From contig JADKIQ010000025.1 in the NCBI GenBank assembly GCA_016721245.1, positions 1 through 64,000 of the forward strand: DNA of 64,000 nt, read 5' to 3'. The position numbers and the translations under genes are program-made. Positions 27,517 through 37,665 of this stretch are shown here, piece by piece. The notes beneath the pieces were generated by a model that had not been told where the DNA came from, ran no database searches, and worked only from the letters and a program-made list of their open reading frames with translations. The stretch comes from Sphingobacteriales bacterium (GTDB lineage: Bacteria > Bacteroidota > Bacteroidia > Chitinophagales > JADIYW01). The first letter of the stretch is position 1. Each line of letters opens with the position of its first letter.

Positions 27517-28398
27517 TTATTTTGTTTTCAAATCACTGAACGGTACAGCCACGATTTTATTTTCTATCATTGCCGGTATCCATAATAATTTTGTTTTCTT
27601 ATCTGCAAAAATATCGGATGGTCCGCCAATGGATTTATCCAGTACAATTTCCCGCATTCCTTTTTTGCAATGTTTTTTATATTCGACCAGACGTCCTTTA
27701 TTTTCAGTTAAATTAATCCAATCCGTCACATATAGTTTACCGCATTTACGAACAATTCCGTCATAAATACCTGATTGCTGGTACTCTTTATATTTTTTAG
27801 TTATTAAACCAATTTTTCCAAAACTACCATTCGGCTGATTCTCATTTCCGTAATTTGCGATGGCTAATTTACCGATTCGTTTTCTGTCGAGTCCGTTTGC
27901 ACCATTAAAAGTACCTTTGATTTTTAGTTCTTTAATTTTACCATTGTATTTTATTTTAAATACAACACTTTTTAAAGTAGCAGAAACAAACAGGCCTCTG
28001 AAAGCCCTGGTGATATCATTCGCATAGGATACACCATATTTATTTAAATCCGCTTCAAATACTTTCTTTTTTGTGGCAATATTAAAACCTTGTACTTTAT
28101 CAACATCTGCGACATAGAGAACACCTTTACGGATAAACATTCCTTTCGGTGAATTCAAATCGGAAATAAATTTCAATTCAATGATTTTTCCATCTTCACG
28201 GGACAACATGGAAATATAACCATCGCCGTCTTTGGCAAGAGCCTCCAGTTTTTCTCCTGTATTGGATACAAATAAATGATTTTTATACGCAATAATACTT
28301 TCCGGATTCTGAAATCCATTTATTTCAGTGGTTTTCTTTGCATAAATGGTAGACAATAATAATACCGCAAATGCAGTCAAACAAAATTTAGCTTTCAT
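27517..28398 (-). CDS. Secreted beta-propeller protein (SMP-30/NHL-like)
   Basis: The 293-residue protein has a cleavable signal (LTAFAVLLLSTIYAK) and repeating strands such as NHLFVSNTGEKLEAL, GVLYVADVDKVQGFN and GKLYVTDWINLTENKG, spaced about 45 residues as in six-bladed propellers. Lysine is very frequent. The fold is inferred from the repeats; substrate or ligand is unknown. It is probably a single-gene unit. Confidence 0.65.
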   Translation of the reverse strand: MKAKFCLTAFAVLLLSTIYAKKTTEINGFQNPESIIAYKNHLFVSNTGEKLEALAKDGDGYISMLSREDGKIIELKFISDLNSPKGMFIRKGVLYVADVDKVQGFNIATKKKVFEADLNKYGVSYANDITRAFRGLFVSATLKSVVFKIKYNGKIKELKIKGTFNGANGLDRKRIGKLAIANYGNENQPNGSFGKIGLITKKYKEYQQSGIYDGIVRKCGKLYVTDWINLTENKGRLVEYKKHCKKGMREIVLDKSIGGPSDIFADKKTKLLWIPAMIENKIVAVPFSDLKTK

Positions 28399-28538
28399 GG
28401 GGATTGTTTAGATGAATAAATTTAATATGCAAAGTTATTCATGTGCCGGCGAATGCTATTACACAATTGCCTGCCAGATTTACAATATTCACAGATATTG
28501 ATTTCTGAAGAAATGAGCTTAAGGCTATTTTTTGTTAC

Positions 28539-30134
28539 TTAGCTCAGACATGCCTTAACAAATGCACAAAACACAGGATGCGGTTTCAGAATCGTGCTTT
28601 TAAACTCAGGGTGGAATTGTACACCAACAAAAAACTTATGTGTCGGAATCTCAATAATTTCCACCAGATTGGAATCCGGATTGAATCCGCTTGCAATCAT
28701 ACCATTGTCTGTAAATTGCTGCAGATATTTATTATTAAACTCATAGCGATGGCGATGGCGTTCCGTAATATTTGCTTTTCCATAAATAGCATGTGCCATT
28801 GTGTTTTCTTTTATAGCACAGGCATAAGAACCCAAACGCATGGTACCGCCCATGTTTACAATCGTTTTCTGTTCCTGCATCATGTCTATCACAGGATTCA
28901 GAGCGTGTTGTTTCATTTCGGTGGAATTAGCATCCTCTAATTTCAATACATTCTTTGCAAACTCAATAACAGCCATTTGCATGCCTAAGCATACACCGAA
29001 AAACGGTACATTGTTTTCACGGGCATATTGTATCGCAAATATTTTTCCATCCATACCACGGTGACCAAAACCCGGCGCTACAAAGATTCCGTCTAAGTGC
29101 CCCAGTTTCTCTTTCAGATTATTTTTATTGATGTCTTCAGAGTGTATTCTTTCTACATTTACCTTACACTCATTTTTTGCACCGGCGTGAATAAAGGACT
29201 CGTAAATAGAAATATAAGCGTCTTTGAGTTCTATATATTTTCCAATTAAACCGATGGTAATTTCTTTTTTAGGGAATTTATAACGTTGCAGGAAATCATT
29301 CCATTCCGTTAAATCAGTATCCGGCACATCTTTATAGCCGAATTTCTCCAGAACGATTTCGTCCAGTTTTTCTCTTTTTAAATTTAAAGGAACATCGTAA
29401 ATGGTTTCTGCATCCAATGCTTCAATTACGCAGTTTCTTTCCACGTTACAAAATTCCGCAATTTTTCTTTTACGTTCATCACCTAAAGGCATTTCCGTTC
29501 TGCAGACAATAATGTGCGGATTCACACCATAAGATTGTAATTCTTTAACACTATGTTGTGTTGGTTTTGTTTTTAATTCTTTAGCAGAAGCCAGGTAGGG
29601 AACCAGCGTCAAATGAATAACCATGTAATCTTCTTTTGGCAGCAGCCATTTTAACTGACGAATGCCTTCCACAAAGGGTAAAGATTCAATGTCGCCCACA
29701 GTTCCGCCCACTTCCGTGAGGATAATATCGTACTGATCGGAATTACCAAGCAATAACATTCTGCGCTTGATTTCATCCGTGATATGCGGAATTACTTGTA
29801 CCGTTTTACCTAAATAATCACCTCGGCGTTCGCGATTAATCACTTCCTGATATATTTTACCCGTGGTAACATTATTTGCCTGAGAAGTATATACGCCCAG
29901 GAAACGTTCGTAGTGTCCTAAATCCAAATCCGTTTCTGCACCGTCTTCTGTCACATAACATTCGCCATGTTCATATGGATTCATCGTGCCCGGGTCGATA
30001 TTAATATAGGGGTCGAATTTTTGTATGGTGACTCTTAAACCACGTGACTGCAATAATTTTGCGAGAGAAGCTGCTAAAATACCTTTTCCGAGGGAAGATG
30101 TTACACCGCCGGTAACGAAAATAAACTTTGCCAT
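28539..30134 (-). CDS. pyrG: CTP synthase
   Basis: PyrG makes CTP from UTP, ATP and glutamine. The 531-residue protein has the synthetase domain (TGGVTSSLGKGILAASLAKL at residues 8-27, MNPYEHGECYVTEDGAETD, EVGGTVGDIESLPFVE) and a C-terminal glutamine amidotransferase domain with the nucleophile cysteine in FFGVCLGMQMA and the His-Glu pair in QFHPEFKS near the end. Length is typical. It is cytoplasmic and essential. Confidence 0.98.
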   Translation of the reverse strand: MAKFIFVTGGVTSSLGKGILAASLAKLLQSRGLRVTIQKFDPYINIDPGTMNPYEHGECYVTEDGAETDLDLGHYERFLGVYTSQANNVTTGKIYQEVINRERRGDYLGKTVQVIPHITDEIKRRMLLLGNSDQYDIILTEVGGTVGDIESLPFVEGIRQLKWLLPKEDYMVIHLTLVPYLASAKELKTKPTQHSVKELQSYGVNPHIIVCRTEMPLGDERKRKIAEFCNVERNCVIEALDAETIYDVPLNLKREKLDEIVLEKFGYKDVPDTDLTEWNDFLQRYKFPKKEITIGLIGKYIELKDAYISIYESFIHAGAKNECKVNVERIHSEDINKNNLKEKLGHLDGIFVAPGFGHRGMDGKIFAIQYARENNVPFFGVCLGMQMAVIEFAKNVLKLEDANSTEMKQHALNPVIDMMQEQKTIVNMGGTMRLGSYACAIKENTMAHAIYGKANITERHRHRYEFNNKYLQQFTDNGMIASGFNPDSNLVEIIEIPTHKFFVGVQFHPEFKSTILKPHPVFCAFVKACLS

Positions 30135-30268
30135 AACAGTTGTGTGGTTATGGACTGTAAATTTAGTTCAATATTTCAATAATGCAATTTAAAATGTAAA
30201 ATTTAATACGAAAATATTGTACAAAAAATGGTTACAACAATGAACTACGCTGATTTTAGATAGAATCA

Positions 30269-30874
30269 TCAATAAATTTCATCTCTCACTTTGAATTCAT
30301 ATTTCTGACTGCCAATTGCATAATGGAAAAACAATGGATCTTTATCAGTTTTACTTACCTCAAAAGCAAATAATTTTGTTCGGTAAAACTCTTTTGCAGG
30401 CATAATATCCGTATAAAAGCGTTTGATATATTCCATATCTATTTCTGATGAATCAGATTGAATAAAGTACATCTTTAAGGCAAAACCTACATTACTGTAT
30501 AAATATATTGGATTCTGGTTTGTTAAATAACAACTTTTGGTAAATGAGCCGATATTAAACGGGTGATTAGTGGGATTATCAACAGAAATATCAAAAATAT
30601 AATAATTGTATCCTTCACCAACATTAGCACCATCATCCTTCATTTGGTAATTGATGATATCGTATATCGTTATAATGGCGCTATCCGTTTTATTTTGGTA
30701 TAAGTATTTCTGACTGTAAGATTTATCCCGTTTAAATTTATAACGCGCATCCTGCAGTTGTTCCTGCGTAATACCTTTCGGAATTTCTATCGTATTTTCA
30801 TCTTCATTTTTAAAGAATTCACAAGAAGTAAAAACGAATACTAAAAAAATAAAAAGTAGCTGGTGTTTTTTCAT
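30269..30874 (-). CDS. Putative lipoprotein
   Basis: The 201-residue protein has a signal and lipobox (FIFLVFVFTSC, then EFFKNEDE). The mature part has KFKRDKSYSQKYLYQNKTDS, NYYIFDISVDNPTNHPFNIG and a C-terminal FHYAIGSQKYEFKVRDEIY. No family was recognised. It lies 12 bases downstream of the methyltransferase gene on the same strand, so they may share a message. Confidence 0.65.
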   Translation of the reverse strand: MKKHQLLFIFLVFVFTSCEFFKNEDENTIEIPKGITQEQLQDARYKFKRDKSYSQKYLYQNKTDSAIITIYDIINYQMKDDGANVGEGYNYYIFDISVDNPTNHPFNIGSFTKSCYLTNQNPIYLYSNVGFALKMYFIQSDSSEIDMEYIKRFYTDIMPAKEFYRTKLFAFEVSKTDKDPLFFHYAIGSQKYEFKVRDEIY

Positions 30875-30886
30875 AGATAATTCAAA

Positions 30887-32062
30887 TTATTCTTCACTAA
30901 TAACTTCTTTTTGTTTTCGTTTGGTGCCTTCATACATTTCATATAAATAGAAAACACAGTCTAATTTACCATTTATAACGGAATATTTTTTCATCGGCTT
31001 CAGACCGATAAGTTTCAGTCCTGCAAAATTATTAGAAATAATACCACAAATGTAACCAGTAAAGTGTTGTTTAAAGGCGTCACCAATTTGTTTATATAAT
31101 AAATCAATCTGGTAGGCTTCCATGCGTTCCCCATAAGGAGGATTGATAATCAGGGTGCCGTTTCCCATCGGCGGAATCATTTTCTGAATACTGATTTCCC
31201 GTATTTCTATCAAATGAGTATAACCGGCCTTTTTTACGTTGTTTTCTGAAATGAAAACGGATTTCTTATTATTATCCGAACCTATAATTTTAAATTCGAA
31301 ATCTGTGATTTTTAATTCCAGTTCCGTACAAATATCATTGTATAATGTTTTATCGTAATTCTTCCAGTTTTTAAAACAGAAATAAGTCCTGTCTAAATTA
31401 GGTGCTTTATTGATGGCCAGACTTGCTGCTTCTATCACAATTGTTCCGCTGCCGCACATCGCATCCACAAAATGAGACTGACGATCCCATTTACTCATCA
31501 AAATCAAACCGGCAGCCAGTACTTCATTTATCGGTGCAATGGTTTGTTCTACACGGTTTCCACGCTGGTGAAGAGATGTGCCGGAACTATCCATCGAAAT
31601 GGTAACATTATTCTTGTTGATATGCAGGTTGAATAAGATATCCGGTTTGTCTGTATTTACATCCGGTCGCTTGTCGTTATGAAATTTACGGAACCGGTCG
31701 CAAATTGCGTCTTTCAGTTTTAAAGAAGCAAACTGTGAGTGCGTGAAAAATTCTGACTGAATGGTAAAATCAATGGCAAAACTCTGATCAATGGTGAAAT
31801 AATCCTCCCACGGAATGCGTATGGCAAATCCATATAAATCATCCGGAGAATTGGATTCAAACTCAAATAAGGGAACCAGTACTTTCAGACAAGTGCGCAA
31901 TTCCAGATTGCAGCGGTATAATAACTCGATGTTATAATCACAAACAACCGCACGTTTGATGATTTCAACGTTTTTTGCGTTTAATGCAGTCAGTTCATCG
32001 GCTAAGACCTGTTCTAAGCCCTGAAAAGTTTTGCAGATGATTTTAGATTCAAATACGTTCAC
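30887..32062 (-). CDS. THUMP-domain class I rRNA methyltransferase (RlmL-like)
   Basis: The 391-residue protein has an N-terminal ferredoxin-like/THUMP region (ICKTFQGLEQVLADEL; SLKLKDAICDRFR) and a C-terminal Rossmann methyltransferase with VDAMCGSGTIVIEAAS near residue 200 and the amino-methyltransferase motif NPPYGER near 310. This matches the N2-guanine 23S rRNA methyltransferase part of RlmL, without the RlmK half. It is cytoplasmic. The next gene starts 46 bases away on the other strand. Confidence 0.9.
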   Translation of the reverse strand: MNVFESKIICKTFQGLEQVLADELTALNAKNVEIIKRAVVCDYNIELLYRCNLELRTCLKVLVPLFEFESNSPDDLYGFAIRIPWEDYFTIDQSFAIDFTIQSEFFTHSQFASLKLKDAICDRFRKFHNDKRPDVNTDKPDILFNLHINKNNVTISMDSSGTSLHQRGNRVEQTIAPINEVLAAGLILMSKWDRQSHFVDAMCGSGTIVIEAASLAINKAPNLDRTYFCFKNWKNYDKTLYNDICTELELKITDFEFKIIGSDNNKKSVFISENNVKKAGYTHLIEIREISIQKMIPPMGNGTLIINPPYGERMEAYQIDLLYKQIGDAFKQHFTGYICGIISNNFAGLKLIGLKPMKKYSVINGKLDCVFYLYEMYEGTKRKQKEVISEE

Positions 32063-32108
32063 ACGACAAAAATACGATTTTATAAAATCATTTTTTTATA
32101 TTTATCCA

Positions 32109-32870
32109 ATGAGTGCGCATGATAAAAAGCAAACGGAAATTCAAAAACTGCTTCACTTCCTGCAGGTTAATGATGAATCTGAATTTTCATTTCTCGAAAA
32201 ATTGACGAAAGACGAAATTCACCAAATGCGTTTAAAAATTATCGATGTTTCACAGTTTACCCAGACAGATATCTGGAAACGCCTGACAGGAGTGGCTAAA
32301 TTCTTTCCTAATTACATGAATGCCAAGATCTCAGAAACCGTAATGGGACCTTTGATTGCCGCCAACATGAGTTATCATATGCCGGTAAAAGAGGCTATTT
32401 CGATTATGGGGTACATGTCTACACATTTTCTGGCAACCGTTTCTGAATACATGACTCCTGAGAATGCGCAGGAACTGATCAACCAGATTCCGATGCACAT
32501 TCTGAAAAAAGTAACCACCGAACTAGTCAGTAAGAAAAAGTACATGACTGCCGCCGGTTTTGTGGATGTTTCAGATGTTCCAAGATTAGTTGAATTATCA
32601 AAGATTATTTACAAAGAAGAAGATTTGATTCGTATTTCATCCTTTGTAGAAAACAAACAATACATCGCCAAAATCGTTGAAGGATTTACAGATGAACGCT
32701 TGAATAAGATAATCACGGTAGCCTATCAGCATGATATGCAGCAGGAAGTATTGACGGTTTTTACCCATTTATCAAACAAAGAAATACAACGTGTATTGAA
32801 AATTATCAGTCAGTTGCCTGTACATTTGAAAACAACGGTTTTAAAAGATTTTGAAGAAAGAATAAAATAA
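32109..32870 (+). CDS. All-helical protein of unknown function
   Basis: The 253-residue protein starts MSAHDKKQTEIQKLL; an upstream ATG at 32031 would add 26 residues that overlap the divergent gene, so 32109 is preferred. It is built of short helical repeats such as FSFLEKLTKDEIHQMRLK, SEYMTPENAQELINQIP and RLNKIITVAYQHDMQQEVL, resembling the N-terminal helical repeats of MgtE-like proteins. No catalytic motif or membrane segment is seen. It ends 1 base before the oxidoreductase gene, so the two are probably translated together. Confidence 0.7.
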   Translation: MSAHDKKQTEIQKLLHFLQVNDESEFSFLEKLTKDEIHQMRLKIIDVSQFTQTDIWKRLTGVAKFFPNYMNAKISETVMGPLIAANMSYHMPVKEAISIMGYMSTHFLATVSEYMTPENAQELINQIPMHILKKVTTELVSKKKYMTAAGFVDVSDVPRLVELSKIIYKEEDLIRISSFVENKQYIAKIVEGFTDERLNKIITVAYQHDMQQEVLTVFTHLSNKEIQRVLKIISQLPVHLKTTVLKDFEERIK

Positions 32871-32871
32871 C

Positions 32872-34485
32872 ATGAGCCATAAATTATATCAATCCTACAA
32901 ACAACGCCCGGACATTGCTGAACATTATGATGCGATTTGCATCGGTTCCGGATTAGGCAGTTTGACTGCAGCATCTTTACTTGCCAGAAAAGGCAAAAAA
33001 GTATTGGTTTGCGAAAAACATACCACACCTGGAGGCTTTACGCATGTATTCACCCGCAACGATTATGAATGGGATGTGGGTTTGCATTATGTAGGAGATA
33101 TGGACAGAAAAGGTTCATTATTGCGCGTGGTGTTTGAGCATATCACCGATAAAAACCTGAAATGGGCAGATATGGGAGAGGTGTATGACAAAGTAGTGAT
33201 AAAAGACAAAACCTACGAATATGTAAAAGGTTTGCAAAACTGGAAGACGCGCATGAAGGAATATTTTCCAACGGAAGCGGATGCGCGTGCTATAGATAAA
33301 TACGTGGAGTTATTGTTTGAAGTAAATAAAACATCTAAAGATTTTTACACTAAAAAAGTACTACCTGATTTCATGCGGATTATTTCATCACCGTTTATGA
33401 ATAATGGCTATGATAAATTTGCGCGGCAAACCACCAAACAAGTATTGGATTCCATTTCAGACAATGAGGAACTGAAAGCAGTATTATCAGCGCAGTTTGG
33501 CGATTATGGAATGCCGCCTTCCAAAAGCAGTTTTGTAATACATGCGGCTGTGGCCTTGCATTATATGAATGGCGGTTTTTATCCCGTAGGCGGCAGTGAA
33601 GAAATTTTCAATACCATTGCACCCAGTATTTTAAGTGCCGGTGGAAACATCCTGGTGGGTGCAGGTGTAAAAGAAATTCTGATTGAAAACGGAACGGCGA
33701 AAGGCGTGGTGATGCAAGACGGCAAAGTAATCAAAAGTGATATTGTTATCAGTGGAGCCGGCGTGCACATTACTTACAAGAATTTAATTCCACAGGAAAG
33801 CAAACCTAAAATAAAACATATTGATGAAGCGTTGAACATGCCGCAATCATTTGGACATTTAAGTTTATATATCGGATTAAAACACACGGCAGAAGAATTA
33901 AACTTACCGAAGGCGAATTACTGGATTTACCCTAATGGTACAGACCACGATAAAGCCATTGCAGATTTTTTAGAAGATTATAACAATGAATTTCCGGTAG
34001 TCTATATTTCATTTCCGGCAGCAAAAAATCCGAAGTTTGAAGAGAAATATCCGGGACGTTCTACCATTGAAATTATTACGGTGGCTAAATACGATTGGTT
34101 TAAGGAATGGGAAACGACCAAATGGAAAAAACGGGGGGAAGAATATGATATACTCAAAGAAAAATTAGCACAACGTTTACTGGAGCATTTGTACATATAC
34201 GAACCCCAATTAAGAGGCAAGATAGATTTGTATGAATTATCTACTCCGATTACCACCAAGCATTTCTGTAATTATATCAATGGGGAAATTTACGGATTGG
34301 ATCATCCGCCGGAACGTTTTACCAAAGAGTTTTTAAAACCGCAAACCCCGATAAAGAATTTATTCCTCACAGGACAAGATATTGTTACCGTTGGTATTGG
34401 CGGCGCATTGATGAGCGGCGTTTTGACTGCTTCTGCCATTACAAAAAGTAATCTGATCAATGAGATTGTAAAATCTTCGAAATAA
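32872..34485 (+). CDS. FAD-dependent oxidoreductase, phytoene desaturase/retinol saturase-like
   Basis: The 537-residue protein has the dinucleotide-binding start DAICIGSGLGSLTAASLLAR with the acidic end of the fold in VLVCEKHTTPGGFTHVF, then GLHYVG. The C-terminal FAD motif is NLFLTGQDIVTVGIGGALMSG. This is the layout of carotenoid isomerases/desaturases and all-trans-retinol 13,14-reductases. Substrate is probably a lipid-like polyene, by family only. No carotenoid genes are close by. Confidence 0.88.
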   Translation: MSHKLYQSYKQRPDIAEHYDAICIGSGLGSLTAASLLARKGKKVLVCEKHTTPGGFTHVFTRNDYEWDVGLHYVGDMDRKGSLLRVVFEHITDKNLKWADMGEVYDKVVIKDKTYEYVKGLQNWKTRMKEYFPTEADARAIDKYVELLFEVNKTSKDFYTKKVLPDFMRIISSPFMNNGYDKFARQTTKQVLDSISDNEELKAVLSAQFGDYGMPPSKSSFVIHAAVALHYMNGGFYPVGGSEEIFNTIAPSILSAGGNILVGAGVKEILIENGTAKGVVMQDGKVIKSDIVISGAGVHITYKNLIPQESKPKIKHIDEALNMPQSFGHLSLYIGLKHTAEELNLPKANYWIYPNGTDHDKAIADFLEDYNNEFPVVYISFPAAKNPKFEEKYPGRSTIEIITVAKYDWFKEWETTKWKKRGEEYDILKEKLAQRLLEHLYIYEPQLRGKIDLYELSTPITTKHFCNYINGEIYGLDHPPERFTKEFLKPQTPIKNLFLTGQDIVTVGIGGALMSGVLTASAITKSNLINEIVKSSK

Positions 34486-34488
34486 AGA

Positions 34489-34568
34489 CGTCGTTGCGAG
34501 GCACGAAGCAATCTGTTGAGTTTATTGAACAGATTGCCGCGCTTCATTTCATTACGCTCGCAATGACG
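34489..34568. repeat. REP-like inverted repeat
   Basis: Outer arms CGTCGTTGCGAG (34489-34500) and CTCGCAATGACG (34557-34568) pair with one G-U-type mismatch. Inner arms GCAATCTGTT and AACAGATTGC pair perfectly. It follows the oxidoreductase stop and could also act as a 3' stabiliser. Confidence 0.7.
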
Positions 34569-34757
34569 GAAAGTAGCGTAACACTTTTTAACTATATTTT
34601 AAGTATCAGTTTCTGATATCATTAAATTTACTATAAATACTGTTAATGAATAGATTGTGTTTTAATACGCCATTTAGAAGTATCATAAAATAAACTAAGC
34701 TTTCTCCATAAAAAATAATTTGCTTCAAATTTGATTATCAAATCAAAACGAATTATT

Positions 34758-36393
34758 ATGAAGCACTTATTATTTATTCCGATGTTGTTGATGGCTATTA
34801 TAGCAAACGCCATCAACGTAACCGATTCTAAAATCACTGAAGTTACGGTATTTAGAAACTACGCGAAAGAAACGCGTTTAGCCAATCTTACGCTTCCTGA
34901 AGGAAACAGCGAAATTATTATTTCCAATGTTTCTACTTTTATGGATGAAAACACTTTACAGGTAGCCACCAAAGGAAATGTAAAAATCCTTTCGGTTTCT
35001 TCCCGCTTAAATTATCTCACAGATAAAGTGAAATCAGCACAGGTAATTAAACTGAATGATTCGATTGAAATTTTAAATGAAGACAACAGCTGGACAAAAG
35101 AACAAATAACTTCTTATCAGGCAGAATTAAAATTACTGGACGATAACCGTATTCTGGCCAATGATGAAACAACATTCACTTCTGCACAAGTAAAAGAACT
35201 GGCGGATTTGTATCGTGCACGTTCCATTGAATTGCGAAAGTTCATTTTTGATTTAAGAAAAAACAGAAAGCTGCTACCGAAAAATTACACGCATCAAACA
35301 GCAGATAGCTGAACTGAACGGCAACCAAAGTACCACCGTTAAAGAGATTGTATTAAAAGTGAATGCTAAGAATGCCGGTGCTGTATCTTTTAAATGTTCC
35401 TACATCGTAACAAATGCTTATTGGACGCCAATCTATGACATAAGAGCGAAGAATATTAACTCTCCGTTGCAACTGGACTGCAGAGCTAAAGTAGTACAAA
35501 ACACCGGCTATGACTGGAAAGATGTGAAACTGACTTTATCTACAGCAAATCCATCTGCCAACCATGACCGTCCGATTTTATATCCTATTTATATAGATTT
35601 CTTTCAACCGGATTATTATGATTACAAGATGAAAAAAAGTGGATATGCAGAAAATCAGATGATGAACATGGCTGCAGCTCCGGCAAAAATAGATATTGGT
35701 CGTTCTTATGATAAAGAAGAAGATGAAAAGTTTGTAAATGGTTTGAAAGCAGATGATAATAATGTAACAATTCAGGAAGGAGAGATGGCTGTAGAATACA
35801 ATATCGAAACACTGCAGGATGTGGAAAGCGATAACAAAGAACACATTGTAGGTATACAGGAAATTGAATTGCCGGCCGTGTATTCATATCATACAGTACC
35901 GAAATTAGATATGACGGCATATTTACTGGCACGCGTAACGGATTGGGCTAAATACAATTTACTCGCAGGGGAAGCCAATATTTTCTTCGATGATAATTAT
36001 GTGGGAAAATCGTACCTGAATCCTAATGTAAGTACAGATACGCTGCTGATTTCATTAGGCAGAGATGAAAAAATAAACGTTAAACGCGTAAAACTGAATG
36101 ATTACTCTGCGAAAAAATTACTCAGCGGAAATATCCGGGAAACCAAAGCGTTTGAGACCACTATTAAAAACAATAAAAATACAACGATTGAAATTGAATT
36201 GTTGGATCAATATCCGATTTCAAAAAATTCGCAGATTGAAATTACATTGGAAGATGCAAATGGTGCCATCGTTACGGAAGAATATGGCAAGTTATTATGG
36301 AAAATAAAACTGCAACCGAATGAATCCAGAAAGATAAAACTGGTGTACACCATTAAGTATCCGAAGGATAAACAGATAAAGGAAGGGCTGTAG
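34758..36393 (+). pseudogene. DUF4139 (DUF4140 N-terminal) mucoidy-inhibitor-like protein, two frameshifts
   Basis: The protein has a signal peptide (LLFIPMLLMAIIANA), an N-terminal domain with KITEVTVFRNYAKETRLANL, a coiled coil and a C-terminal DUF4139 domain (CSYIVTNAYWTPIYDIRAKN, then TGYDWKDVKLTLSTANPS; IVGIQEIELPAVYSYH; ALLARVTDW-like strands). The frame is broken inside the coiled coil. Restoring one A in the A6 run at 35258-35263 and one in the A5 run at 35280-35284 gives KKQKAATEKITRIKQQIAEL and exactly 546 codons. The family is envelope-associated with unclear function. Confidence 0.87.
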
Positions 36394-36466
36394 CAGTCAC
36401 TGCTAAAATTGGCATCAAACTTGTAATCACATAAATGAGTTAGCCGTTGTTCATGTGGTTTATTTA

Positions 36467-36492
36467 GGAGCCGTTCCATTTGGAACGGCTCC
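36467..36492. terminator. Hairpin in the convergent gap
   Basis: GGAGCCGTTCCA (36467-36478) and TGGAACGGCTCC (36481-36492) form a perfect 12-bp stem with a 2-base centre. It lies about 75 bases after the DUF4139 stop. AT-rich DNA follows on the plus strand but not a clean T run. Confidence 0.55.
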
Positions 36493-36506
36493 ACTATTTA
36501 AATAAA

Positions 36507-36538
36507 AAGAGCTGTCTTAAATTAGTAAGACAGCTCTT
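36507..36538 (-). terminator. Intrinsic terminator of the BON/SH3b genes
   Basis: A perfect 13-bp stem (AAGAGCTGTCTTA / TAAGACAGCTCTT) with a 6-base loop is followed, in the minus direction, by TTTTTATTT. It lies 19 bases beyond the stop of the SH3b gene. Confidence 0.85.
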
Positions 36539-36557
36539 GTATAATCCGTTTTAAAAA

Positions 36558-36983
36558 TTACTCTGTAACAGGCTCTAAATATCGAGCATAAGAATAACCT
36601 TCTTCGCCATCGTCTGTTCTCACTAACCACCATTGCTCACTTGACTGACTCACTAAAGTGATGATTTCATGATGAGCAGCTTTTCCAACAATTGGTTGGT
36701 CTGTTCCCGGACCTTTTCTGATATTCAGGTTTGAGCTTTGTGTAACTACTTTTACTTTTGTAACAGTTGCAGCAATATCCACATTAACATTTAGGACTAA
36801 ATCACCCGAAACAAAATTCGGATCAATTTTATCATAAATTGCCCAAAGCTGGTCTTTTACAGCTCCGCTAGGAGCCGTTCCGTCAATATATAAAACATTA
36901 TCCTGTTCTCTAACCTGTAAGTCTGTAACGCCTGCTGCAGTTGCCGCATCCGTTAATTCTTTATATTTATCTTGTAAAGCCAT
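36558..36983 (-). CDS. BON-like plus SH3b domain protein, no signal peptide
   Basis: The 141-residue protein has an N-terminal BON-like half (LTDAATAAGVTDLQVREQDN, VLYIDGTAPSGAVKDQLWAI, residues 10-70) and a C-terminal SH3b domain (SSNLNIRKGPGTDQPIVG, then QWWLVRTDDGEEGYSYARYL). No signal peptide is present, so it is likely cytoplasmic unless exported otherwise. The layout recalls the potassium-binding protein Kbp/YgaU of E. coli (BON plus LysM), with SH3b in place of LysM; a similar role is inference. It lies 19 bases downstream of a BON lipoprotein gene. Confidence 0.8.
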   Translation of the reverse strand: MALQDKYKELTDAATAAGVTDLQVREQDNVLYIDGTAPSGAVKDQLWAIYDKIDPNFVSGDLVLNVNVDIAATVTKVKVVTQSSNLNIRKGPGTDQPIVGKAAHHEIITLVSQSSEQWWLVRTDDGEEGYSYARYLEPVTE

Positions 36984-37002
36984 AATTTGTTTCCTCCTGA
37001 TT

Positions 37003-37488
37003 TTATTTAACAGTTAATTGGTTATCTACTTTCTTAGGTTTTAATGCATTTACAGACTGCATTAATTTAATCAGATTGGGTTTTGTTATTTCACCTGTTA
37101 AGGTTACAACGCCGTCTTTTACTTCTGCTTTTACCGTTGGGAAATCTTTCGTTGCATCTGCTACTGATTTCGTTAACGGATCATCCGCTGCAATTTCTAC
37201 AGGTGCTGCGACAACGGGAGCTTCAATCGTTCCATTGTTAATCACGGATTTTACGCCTTTTACAGCTTTAGCAGCAGCTTCTGCGGCAGCTTTTGCTGTT
37301 TCATCCTTAAATATACCGGAAATAGTGGCCACGCCATCTTTCACTTCAATGGTTGCGCCTGCAGCGTCTGGTAGTGCAGCTACTGCTTGTTCTACTGCTG
37401 TCTTAATGTCTGCGTCTTTTGGTTTACAACTTACAAAACCCAGTGTAAGTGCAACCATCATTACGGCTAATACTCTTGTTACTTTCAT
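37003..37488 (-). CDS. Lipoprotein with two BON-like domains
   Basis: The 161-residue protein has a lipoprotein signal (VMMVALTLGFVSC, then KPKDADIK). BON-like repeat 1 (about residues 28-80) has TIEVKDGVATISGIFKDET and AAAKAVKGVKSVINN. Repeat 2 (about 100-160) has VKAEVKDGVVTLTGEITKP and ends NQLTVK. An alanine-valine-proline linker separates them. BON domains bind phospholipid or stabilise the outer membrane. It is the first gene of a pair with the BON-SH3b protein. Confidence 0.88.
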   Translation of the reverse strand: MKVTRVLAVMMVALTLGFVSCKPKDADIKTAVEQAVAALPDAAGATIEVKDGVATISGIFKDETAKAAAEAAAKAVKGVKSVINNGTIEAPVVAAPVEIAADDPLTKSVADATKDFPTVKAEVKDGVVTLTGEITKPNLIKLMQSVNALKPKKVDNQLTVK

Positions 37489-37665
37489 GTTTGATATTTT
37501 AGTTTAAAAATAAATTAGAAACGAAATCTACAGTAATTTTTAATGTTTTGCTAATTTTTCAGTCTTTAAAAGCAGAAGCAATGGATACAATTTGTGTATT
37601 AAAATTAATCTTAATACACTTTAATGCACTAATCAGCTATTTATGATGAACAGAAAAATACAGGC

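Noticed and set aside
37076..37507. 143-codon plus-strand frame opposite the BON lipoprotein gene
   Set aside because: It mirrors the alanine/valine-rich minus gene, which has a lipoprotein signal and BON repeats. The plus frame has no recognisable domain.
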